In this document: piece after piece, positions 54,510 to 64,000 of the stretch
How the letters are laid out: every line of letters starts with the position of its first letter
Position numbering within the stretch: the stretch's first letter is position 1
Assembly (NCBI GenBank): GCA_029582155.1
Contig: CM055895.1
Coordinates: 8,844,044-8,908,043 of the forward strand
DNA: 64,000 nucleotides
Reading direction: 5' to 3'
Origin: Panopea generosa
Taxonomy: Eukaryota > Mollusca > Bivalvia > Adapedonta > Hiatellidae
Program-made: the position numbers and the translations under genes
The notes under the pieces: model-generated
What the model saw: only the letters and a program-made list of their open reading frames with translations
Database searches by the model: none
Told to the model about the DNA's origin: nothing

Positions 54510-57340
54510 TACCATAATAAATGGCAGGGAAACGTGCATTTATGGATACCTACGTTAATATCAAATATATTTGACAAACTAAAATTTTTCAAAATCATCA
54601 AAATATCTTTTAAAATACCAACTAGACCAGAGGATCTGGAAACTGATGTACATGTATTTGCTGGTATCTTAATCTTAATTTAGAAAAAATAAAACTGTTA
54701 AAAGTTGGTTTGAATATATTGGGAATTTGTCTGATATTGTTATATATAAAGGAAAAATCTATAGTATAAATATCTAAAAAATAAAATTATTTTTTGAAAT
54801 AAATACAAAGTACATTATCTCATTTTCCCTACGAAGGACATTTTGTTATAGTTTTATATCATTTTCATTCATAGATAAAATACAAATAATTTAGAATTCA
54901 AATGGTATTTTAATCTGAATGGTAAAATTGAAATGAAATTCTTCTTCTAAAAATAGTTATCATGTACATACTGCTCGACGACCTTCGATGTATCATTTTG
55001 ACATTTTCTAAGATGAAACAAATTCAACAACATGTAATCAAAATGACAGATCAAATTGTAATAAAACCTAAACACGATACTCATTTGATACATCACTACA
55101 TTGATTTTAAGCCACAGTTCTGTTTTAGTCCAACCTGGGTGCATATGTCAAGTTAGGAAATCCCTTTCTAAATAGGTATATATTAGTTTGGCCTGTTTAA
55201 TTAAGTATTTTTATGGCAATAAGATTTCAGTGAGATTGTATAGGAATTGGAAAGAATGTGTTCTAAAATTTTGAAAAATCCAATAAGTGATCTTGAGACA
55301 GTGTCTTTAAATTGTTTAAAACAATCACAGAATTAATAGCTTTGACTGATTAGTTAACATGAAATGTTGGGGTTTTTTAATCTTCATTTTTAATGTCAAT
55401 AGCTGCTATTATTTTTTAGATAAAAAGGCAATTTGAAAACTGATGCTACAAAAAAAATGAAAATAAATTAAATATTTATGATATAATTCATCGATCTGCA
55501 ATACCCGATATCAACTACCTACTGGCATGATTGTATACTGAAAAAAAAAGTTAATTAACACTTTACATGTGATTATTTTTGAAATATAGAAAGATTAAAA
55601 ACAAATACCGGTAATTTAAAGTTAATATTTTACCAATGTCTATATTTAACTCTTTTTTAGTGCAGGGTCTATCCAGGAATACTTTTGATTTGTCTAAGTT
55701 GTAAGAACTTGTTTCACAATCAAAACAAAATAAATAAGTTAAATTAAACTAACTCTTTTTTTTTATTTTTGGCTTATGCCTTCATCATGCTCTCCTGATG
55801 AAGGCATAAGCTGAAATTTGAAAAAAAAAAGAGTTAAATATAGACATTGGTATTTATATTCTCTTCTCTTTGGAGGATTCACAGTAAAATGCAAACTAAA
55901 GCATTTTATATCTGTCAATAGCAAGGGCACTGTTTTAAATTATGGTTTCATTTTTAGTCAGGCTTTATGCCAGACATTAGCCATGCTTGTGTCGTCGTGA
56001 TCAAGTTTTGTAGTGTAAATCACCACCAAAATGATCATACGGGACAGGGACGGACTACTTTTTATTCATCAAATTGTTTTATGTATATAAAATAAAGAAG
56101 GCGAAACAAATCAAACAATATATATTGCGGACAGAGTGTTAGGTAATTTTTTTTAAAAATGTTTCATAAAATAAACAAAACACTACGATAATATCAATCA
56201 AATTAGGAAGGCAAATGAATGTTTATTAAAGCCCGTAATAGTACAATAATAACTTTATTTTTATAAGTCCAAATAATCCGGATTAAACTATATTTTTTAT
56301 TTAATTTTTTTTTGAAAATCAAAATTCACTTTAAAGTTACAATGTTCATGATCTACATAACAAACTTAGTACCCATAATTCTTTGAATGTCTTTTTCATG
56401 TATGGATTTTACATGCACTTTTCTTGCTAAAATCAGTATATGACAGCTGAGAAAAGAGTGAAAGAGAATGAGAGAGTGCTTATGTAATACATGAATTGTT
56501 ATTGTTAAAACTAATTTATTGCTTTCACACAAAACCATCATGTTGTTAATTATCAAATAATTGGGCCACTATAAGGTAATAAAAAATCAGTATAAAATGT
56601 TTTATTTTCATAATTAAAAAGAAATTTAAAAAATAATTAACGTATTGGGAGAAGGCTCTTTTGTTGTCATTTTTAACAAGACCATAATAAACCATACCAT
56701 TATGTATTGTACTTATAAACTAATAAAAACTTATATTGCGTTTGTGTGTGGATAATCCTTTTTGAAGTTTTTCTCCACATCAAACAATGAATGAATTTAT
56801 AGAAAGTATTGATCCCTGCCCAATAAATAATGAAATAAGATTCTGCTCTTTATCCTTTCCTTTATACGGAATTAATGGTGATTGACAATTAAATCCCAGT
56901 AGGGAAGCATTCACAACCTGTACCTGAATGGATAATACCAGTGATTAAAGTGACTGTTTTTATTTACACAATCTATTTAACAATAGATATTGAAATATAA
57001 ATATTGTTAACAGGTATGGATTACGATATTTATAAATTATTTCTAAAAGCCATAAACTCTGGTCTGTTACCATTACACTTAAATTGATTACTTTACAATC
57101 ATGTTTAATCGCAAAGATTTGAACTTGCAGCGAACTGTATATATATTTCTGCCTTTCAATAAAACATTGCATGTAACTATTGGAAAACGTATAAATAGGT
57201 TTTAGGAGTGTGTCATCAAATCCCAAACTATTGTAAAATTAAATTGTTGCAATTCCTGCAAAGAATACCTATTTGTGAGGTGGTACATTGTATTGACAAT
57301 ACACTCTCACCCCCATATTCTTCATACTTATCTTTTTTTT
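54510..57340. other. Intergenic, no gene seen
   Basis: Strongly AT-rich. A 26-bp-scale inverted pair occurs at about 55750-55830 (aactcttttttttt with ggcttatgccttcatca, against tgatgaaggcataagc and aaaaaaaagagtt), a fold-back of unknown origin. Reading frames are unsupported. Confidence 0.35.
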
Positions 57341-57341
57341 T

Positions 57342-57408
57342 TCGAATGGGCTTTAACGCCATTTTCACACATTTCAGGTTATATATGGCATGTCCAGTTT
57401 AAATGATG
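57342..57408 (-). mobile_element. SINE S1 tail fragment
   Basis: tgggctttaacgccattttc, acacatttcaggttatatat and ggcatgtccagttt. Confidence 0.6.
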
Positions 57409-57486
57409 GAGGATTTTGGTCTCCTTTGTTGTATTTAATAATAATATCTATGGCTAACACTGCAATATTAATACATGCTAAAGTGA

Positions 57487-57680
57487 GACGGTGGTGTTGT
57501 GGATAGAGTGTTGGTGCTCGCGCAAGACGTTGTGGGTTCGATCCCTAGCTCAGTCCAATGGCGTCTTAAAAACACACACTCAGTAATGGTTCTACCCAGG
57601 AAATGAACCTGACAGCGGCTCATATAAGCTCTGAACTTTCTTAGCAATCAATCTAAAATAGATTTGTATAAACTAAACAC
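57487..57680 (+). mobile_element. SINE family S4 copy, near full length
   Basis: gacggtggtgttgtggatag, GTGGGTTCGATCCCTAGC, gtaatggttctacccagg, cggctcatataagctctgaa, tttgtataaactaaaca. Confidence 0.82.
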
Positions 57681-58094
57681 TTTATGAATCTACCACAGAT
57701 GAACACGGGATTCTGAAACAGTAATATTATGTATCACAATATGACAGTGAGTGAACTTTAAACATCAGAATAATTTTAAAAAGTCCCTTTCAATATCTAA
57801 CTGTTGAACTGTTGGTGGAAACCAAACACTAAAATCTTCTTGCATGGGTTTATTGAAATAAAACAATGGCATGTCACTGACAAATGCTTTAGGTATTTTA
57901 TCATTTCAATTTCTAAACATCTGTTACATAAAACATTTCAACTCAGTGGGGGTAGATTACATATCGCAGTTCAATTAAAATGTATTCATGTGATAACAGA
58001 GCAATAAAACATTCTTTACATGAAATATATTTATCATCATGCAATGTTGCCCTAGAACCTTCACACAGTGAGTGATTATAAAGATTCATATATG

Positions 58095-58410
58095 CTCTAC
58101 AGGTATGGTATGGTGATAAGCGTCACTTTCAACAACTTTTCAGTCATATCACACCAGTGTCTACTAGAGACAGTATACCAAGCGCTGACGCATTGGAGTA
58201 TCATGCAACAGACAAATGGTATAATACCCCACTCAGTCACACTATATTGAAACCAGGCTGACCAGACCTAGAACTATCCTACAAATGTCGAGTGCCAAAT
58301 GAGGAAGCTTCTAGTGCTATTTTACAAGTCTTTGGCATGACCTGATCGGATATCAATCCCACGACAGTTGCATGGTAGGCATGTGCTCTGTCACTAGACT
58401 GTTGCTGCAG
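58095..58410 (-). mobile_element. SINE family S3 copy
   Basis: Inverted S3 (gtcactttcaacaacttttc at the tail side, gaggaagcttctagtgctat, and the head side at tatcaatcccacgacagttg). Confidence 0.82.
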
Positions 58411-58479
58411 TTTCATATATGCAGTATGTGCCTAATCCATTCATATCAGTACTATAACAAGGAATTTTCAAATGTTCAC

Positions 58480-59965
58480 TGAGCCTTGAACATTCATATC
58501 TGCAGTATGAAACCAGATAGAACCCTTGTATCATTCTGTACTATGAGCCTGGAACCAGCATACCTTGAACCTACATATCTGCCATATGAAAGCAGATAGA
58601 GCCCTTGTTTCATTCTGTACTATGAGCCTGGAACCAGTACACCTGGAACCTACATATCTGCAGTATGAAACCAGATAGTCCTAATATCATTCTGTATTAT
58701 GAGCTTGGAACCAACATACTTGGAACCTACATATCTGCAGTATGAAACCAGATAGAGCCCTCATATCATTCTGTACTATGAGCCTGGAACCAGTACACCT
58801 GGAACCTACATATCTGCAGTATGAAACCAGATAGTCCTAATATCATTCTGTATTATGAGCTTGGAACCAACATACTTGGAACCTACATATCTGCAGTATG
58901 AAACCAGATAGAGCCCTCATATCATTCTGTACTATTAGACTGAAACCAGCATACCTGGAACCTACATATCTGCAGTATGAAACCAGATAGAACCAATGTA
59001 TCATTCAGTACTATGAATCTGCAACCAGCATACCTGGAACCTACAAATCGAGTATGACATCAGAATGAGCCCTTGTGTCATTCTGTCCTATGAACCTTGA
59101 ACTAGCATACCTCGAACCAACATATCTGCAGTATGAAACCATATAGAGCCCTCATAGTATCATTCTGTACTATGAGCCTGGAACCATTCTTCCTGGAACC
59201 TACATATCTGCAGTATGAAACCATAAAGAGCCCTCATATCATTCTGTACTATGAATCTGGAACCAGCATACCTGGAACCAACATATCTGCAGTATGAAAC
59301 CATATAGAGCCCTCATAGTATCATTCTGTACTATGAACCTTGAACTAGCATACCTCGAACCAACATATCTGCAGTATGAAACCATATAGAGCCCTCATAG
59401 TATCATTCTGTACTATGAGCCTGGAACCATTCTTCCTGGAACCTACATATCTGCAGTATGAAACCATAAAGAGCCCTCATATCATTCTGTACTATGAATC
59501 TGGAACCAGCATACCTGGAACCAACATATCTGCAGTATGAAACCATATAGAGCCCTCATAGTATCATTCTGTACTATGAACCTTGAACTAGCATACCTCG
59601 AACCAACATATATGCAGTATGAAACCATATAGAGCCCTCATAGTATCATTCTGTACTATGAGCCTGGAACCATTCTTCCTGGAGCCTACATATCTGCAGT
59701 ATGAAACCATAAAGAGCCCTCATATCATTATGTACTATGAATCTGGAACCAGCATACCTGGAACCAACATATCTGCAGTATGAAACCAGATAGAGCTCTT
59801 GTATCATTCAGTACTATGGGTCTGCAACCAGTATACCTGGAACCTACATATCTGAAGAAAGAGTCTAGAACCGCCATACATGCACTTCGAGTCTACCTAG
59901 AACATTTATACCTGTGGAGCCTGGAACTGGTATATATTCAGTATGTAAGCCTGAAATATTAAAAT
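58480..59965 (+). repeat. 79-bp satellite with higher-order units, about 19 copies
   Basis: The unit contains catatctgcagtatgaaacc, agatagagccctcatatcat, tctgtactatgagcctggaa and ccagcatacctggaacc. From about 59090 three-unit blocks repeat as a whole (gaaccttgaactagc at about 59092, 59335 and 59578, a period of about 243 bp), showing recent amplification by multimers. The 58640-58930 part has a two-unit block repeated. Confidence 0.93.
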
Positions 59966-59969
59966 CTGC

Positions 59970-60800
59970 AATACTTGTCTAGAAAGGTAATACATTTAGT
60001 TCAACCCTAGAACTATCACAGCTGCATTAGGATGTCACTGAGGCCCTTGTGGAAGATTGAATTTATCCTAATGAGTTTTCTTGTTAATAAAAGAACCCTT
60101 AAAACGTCATACCTCTCATAAAAGTCATCCATTTATACCAGACCTAGATTTTATTTCAATCAATGTTTGTTTGTATTAATAAGCAATCACAGTATTATAT
60201 TTACCGGTCTGGAAATAGAGATCAATTTTTTCCAATGTTGTGTAACTACTGCTTACAAAAACATGGGTTGTCATCAGCAAACCCATTACTTAAGTAAACA
60301 TGAACCAGTATAATTAACTGGACAGTCCATAGATATCAGAAAAATCTAGAAAAAAGGCCAGATTTATTTTGAAGGTTGGTTTACGGATTTTTTCCAAAAA
60401 TTACTGAATGGAATTGATATTTATTATTTAGAAGACTCCAATATATTTTGCCAGATGACGTCACTAGCTACGATTGATCTGTGGCTTGGACAGCCCATTA
60501 ACTGATTTTGGTGAGTTATTATAGTGTGGGTGGGTGGAAAGAAGGCATGGACTTATGAAATATACCCATAAATTTTCTCTTATTTCACATTTCCTTGAAA
60601 TAAATATTGATTAACTTCAGGTATACATATAATTTGAATAAATATATATTTCTGAATATTATAAAGTTTATGGGTTTTAACAAACAGACATAATCATTAT
60701 AAACTTCACCCTGAACCATTTTCATACTGAAAATAAGGCTCACTATGTCAGGTATTATGTACGCTACAACAGCATCTAATGGATTCATCAAACCACTTAA
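59970..60800. other. Intergenic, no gene seen
   Basis: AT-rich sequence. A single perfect TGACGTCA is present at 60456-60463, without a gene nearby. Confidence 0.3.
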
Positions 60801-60804
60801 GCAG

Positions 60805-61260
60805 AGTAATGAATGAATTAATGAATAGGGTTTTACAGCGCACCAACACATTATAGGTTATTCGACGCCAACAGGAAGGAAGATTCCAGGTTCACTCTAC
60901 ATGTATAAAAACAATAAATTAACATACAGATTAAAAAAAAATACATCAACAAAATTTAAAGAATATGCAGAATGAATCTAGAACCTTGATACCTGCAGAA
61001 CTGCAGAGTTTCAGCAAATTCTATTGTATTACTCAATTTTTCGTTTCCTATGACATGCATAAGCCACAGTGATCCTATTCTTGCCATCACTCATATGGCT
61101 CCCTGGAACCACACAGGTGTTGATAGTTTAACCACAATAGTGAACATGATAAAAAATGATAAAATGAACATGACACCCATTCAGAGGATTCCTACCCCTC
61201 TGCAGAGATCGACAGTGATTCTATTCCTAGCCGGAACCACATGGGCTTTAAGCAGAGTAA
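60805..61260 (+). repeat. Dispersed repeat R1, copy 2
   Basis: aatagggttttacagcgcac, caccaacacattatagg, gattccaggttcactctac, gaatctagaaccttgatacc, atgacatgcataagccacag, tcatatggctccctggaacc. Same order as copy 1 at 35455-35925 but on the opposite strand. Confidence 0.75.
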
Positions 61261-61264
61261 ATTT

Positions 61265-61900
61265 GGTGTTTGAATGCTGTTTAAGGGGAAAGACTTAATT
61301 GTGGTATTCCTAATGATGTTACGGGAAGAGTTTGATATAAAATCGACATTCTAATGACAACAAATCCCAATATTCATGTTAAGGGATACAGGTCAGTGTG
61401 TAAACGCTACCTAGTGGTAACACAATCAGAAAACTCTGTAAAAAAAGGGAGAAATAATTTATCATGGATGAAACACAAGGGTAAAATTTTGTCATTATTT
61501 CTAATTTTGAGACATTGATTCTCATGGCAACGAATTTATGGTGTACAACTTTGGTTTTGTCAGGGAAATCTGCAGTTTTATTCTACCCTTTAATATCAGT
61601 ACCTGAATGGAAATAGTAAAATTTTGTTTGGAAATAGTTTTACTTTTGTAAATGTAACACAATCTTGTAAGTTTATCACAAGTTAACCTTAATCACTTAA
61701 TTCTGATATGAACAAACATTTGCCATGTATAACAAACAATACAGCCGGTGTAAGTTGAGATACTTGGGGATGAGTGTATCTAGCCGCTGGTAAACAGTCC
61801 TGTATTACTGTGGAGTGGGGGTAATAACAGGCCACTTCAAACTTTCAAATAGTTTGATTTATGTAATAAGTAAACAGACAATGTAAAATTTGCTACAATA
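61265..61900. other. Intergenic, no gene seen
   Basis: No repeat or coding signal recognised. Confidence 0.3.
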
Positions 61901-61905
61901 CAAGA

Positions 61906-61908
61906 TTG

Positions 61909-61946
<38 letters not shown>

Positions 61947-61947
61947 T
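61906..61947 (+). repeat. TA/TG dinucleotide microsatellite
   Basis: A TA run followed directly by a TG run. Confidence 0.9.
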
Positions 61948-61971
61948 AAAAGTAAGAGGTTGTGTTTTAAA

Positions 61972-62180
61972 ATTAACGCCATTTTCAACGCATTTCAGGT
62001 TATATATATGGCACATTCAGTTTTATTAGTGGAACAGAACCACCCTCCTTCTGCAAGTAACAGGCAGACTTTCCCACATAAAGATTTGGAGTGAGTGATA
62101 CTCTAACCTATGACCTTAGTGGTGAGAGTTAAGTGATCTCGACATATTGCCATAAACCACTCGGCCATGGAGGACTCCGC
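61972..62180 (-). mobile_element. SINE family S1 copy, near full length
   Basis: The minus strand starts GTCCTCCATGGCCGAGTGGT and ends with the ggttatatatatggcac tail region at the low-coordinate side. Confidence 0.85.
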
Positions 62181-62184
62181 CCCT

Positions 62185-63555
62185 CCCCCCCTTGTACATG
62201 TGAAGAGGCCAACAAATAATGTATATTAGTCTATCAGATTATGTTAGAATTGCTTTAAACTCAAATACTTATATTCCTAATATTTATAAAATATTTTAAG
62301 AACTTTAGATTTGATTTTGGAAACATCACTTGTATGTGTTACTATAATATTGGAATTATTTTTTGCTCAAAAATAAGTTTATATTCACTATAAATAAAAC
62401 TTGTTAAGTGCTTGTAAACTTGAAATTGGATTGCTGAATGCAAACACTTATATTTACAATGTATAAAATGTTTTAAGTGTTTTCATATTTGATATTGGAT
62501 TGCTAAACTTCAAACACATGTATACATATGTAACAGAATTAAACTTATAATTTATCAACAAAAACTAAAACAAACTATTATTCAAATAAAATCTTAATGA
62601 TAAACTATCAAATTAAAGTACCTGCCAACTTGAACTTTAATCTCCTCAAAGATTTAGTTAGTAATAACCAACTCGCCGACAGGTACTTGTTCTATAGACG
62701 AACAAGTCAATTTATCACTTTGTCAATTACCGGTACAAAAATTTAAAATTGTAAAACAAAAATAACATTTTAAATGGAGAAACTCAAGGGTCTGAGACAT
62801 TGATGTTAACCCACCGCCAAGCAGCTCTGAAGTGTGACATCTGTTTAGAAACAATAGACCAAATAAAGAATAAAGAGAAGAGAGATCTGTCCAACTCTAT
62901 TCTTTATTTAAAACATGCTTACAGATGAATTCTCTATTGTGTACACAGATCATTATACAATTTATCACAAGATTTATTTCTTTGCTGATCAAATATTTGG
63001 TAACAAATGATCTCCGATTACGGTATTAATGACAATGGCTGTCTTCAATACTCCAAAATATGGGAGATATTGGCACATTTATTTCGTCAATACAAGGTTG
63101 TTATGAAGGGACTTTACTTGAGGTGGTAGTTGGTTACATTTGAATGACAATTTGTTTGTAGTACAGTAAGTATTCAGCTATTTAAGGTCCATGTGGCCTT
63201 GAACATCATACCTTTCAGACCATAAAAGTTATAAATACAGCTGTTTTGTTGTTTTATTTTTTTTTATAAATTTCTGTTTTTAAGCAAATATCTGTAAGAA
63301 GAGGGGTTGGACCCAAGATCCGCAATATTTTTAGAAATTCCAAGAAATATTAGGGGGAAAAAAGTATAAAAATGGTTTACTGTTGTGTTCTAATGCTGGT
63401 AGTATATTACTTTTGATACAAAGATGGTCCCTCTTCTCAATGTTTTAAGACATCTGCATTGCAAGCATAGAAGGAGGTCTACTTCTGATCTTTTTTGTTG
63501 TGCTATCTCAATATAAAATACTATTTAGTTACGTTTATGCAAATTTATTTTAAAT
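62185..63555. other. Intergenic, no gene seen
   Basis: AT-rich. A hairpin of about 15 bp (aaataaagaata with its inverse tattctttattt) lies at 62868-62912. A 41-codon frame at 62803-62928 is not supported. Confidence 0.35.
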
Positions 63556-63559
63556 TGAT

Positions 63560-63715
63560 TGCAAAGTGAGCTCAGAGCTTACATAAACCACTCTCAATCA
63601 ATTTCCAGGACAGAAGCAGTACTGAGAGTTGTTTTTATAGGCTATTAGGTCGAGCTGGGGATCAAATTTGCAACCTCTAGTATGAGCAGATAACACTCTA
63701 CCATCCTGCTTTTGA
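63560..63715 (-). mobile_element. SINE family S4 copy
   Basis: Inverted S4: gcaaagtgagctcagagctt, attaggtcgagctggggatc and a head at about 63670-63710. Confidence 0.7.
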
Positions 63716-63784
63716 TATGTAAGTTTGGTGAACCTAGTAACAAACAACAGTCAAAATAAGAGCTTGTATAGATCTACACAAAGT

Positions 63785-63925
63785 GTGGGGTGCATGGTCC
63801 AGTGGTAGAGCATCCTCCACCACGGCTGTGTGTGGTGTCCTTGAGCAAGACATTTTCCCGCATATGCTCAGTACTGGCTTCTGTTTCACCAACATTTTAC
63901 TTAAATACTTAAAAACTTAACTAAG
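63785..63925 (+). mobile_element. SINE family S6 copy
   Basis: Head GTGCATGGTCCAGTGGTAGA (A-box-like), gtgtggtgtccttgagcaag, cagtactggcttctg. Shares the middle block with 31715-31860. Confidence 0.65.
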
Positions 63926-64000
63926 TTTTGACTGGTTATTTACCTATTATGCAATCAATATCAGTGAAATCATATGCAGTTTTACATGAACCAGTCTAAA

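Noticed and set aside
60456..60463. Perfect CRE palindrome TGACGTCA
   Set aside because: A single 8-mer without a nearby gene or other promoter signals is not evidence of regulation.
35461..61298. Similar 80-codon frames at 35461-35709 (minus) and 61050-61298 (plus), with shared MTCxxHSDPIL and THMAPWNHTGV blocks
   Set aside because: Both lie within the dispersed repeat R1. Similarity extends over non-coding flanks, and the ends of the frames are not conserved.
62803..62928. 41-codon frame with a Cys-Asp-Ile-Cys motif
   Set aside because: Too short, no splice sites or neighbours, and it runs through a hairpin of AATAAA-like repeats.

Overview
This is an AT-rich animal genomic window, most likely from a bivalve mollusc. 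The evidence is a spliced metazoan gene with short exons and GT/AG introns, many tRNA-headed SINEs of the kind common in bivalves (heads such as TGGCCGAGTGGTC), interspersed elements starting TTTTTAGCTC with tandem cores, a CR1/jockey-like LINE remnant, and long satellites. Nothing bacterial or viral was seen.

The dominant gene is a complete plus-strand orthologue of the ubiquitin conjugation factor E4 A (UBE4A), with 18 coding exons from 6756 to 32880. All introns keep the reading frame, and the joined CDS is 3132 nt (1043 aa plus stop), ending in a U-box. The introns hold SINEs, a 56-bp intronic tandem repeat, three tandem-core elements and a 22-bp minisatellite. The acceptor of exon 12 lies in a recent 96-bp tandem duplication that copied the 3' splice site and 40 nt of exon.

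A second, unrecognised gene lies on the minus strand between 53221 and 42799. It has four phase-compatible exons encoding 163 aa and an AATAAA just after the stop, and it converges on UBE4A. A possible first coding exon of a third gene (2415-2296, minus) lies head-to-head with UBE4A and would continue beyond the left edge.

Layout: 1-1960 is a broken LINE. 1998-2180 is a second LINE scrap. 2296-2415 is the minus-strand exon candidate. 2941-3929 and 4297-5137 are inverted-repeat elements. 6756-32880 is UBE4A. 33300-42750 is intergenic and repeat-rich. 43157-45070 is a CACTA/CACTG satellite. 42799-53221 is the minus-strand gene, whose introns contain the satellite, a GAGT microsatellite and a 20-bp minisatellite. 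53222-64000 is non-coding, with a 79-bp satellite at 58480-59965.

The most notable pattern beyond genes is that three sequence-unrelated tandem-core element families (core units 175, 165 and 147 bp) share a 3' terminus: a short hairpin followed by CTCTWGTT or a close variant. Two of them also have asymmetric subterminal inverted repeats, as in Helentron/HINE-type non-autonomous elements. Most long ORFs in the window are low-complexity satellite artefacts.
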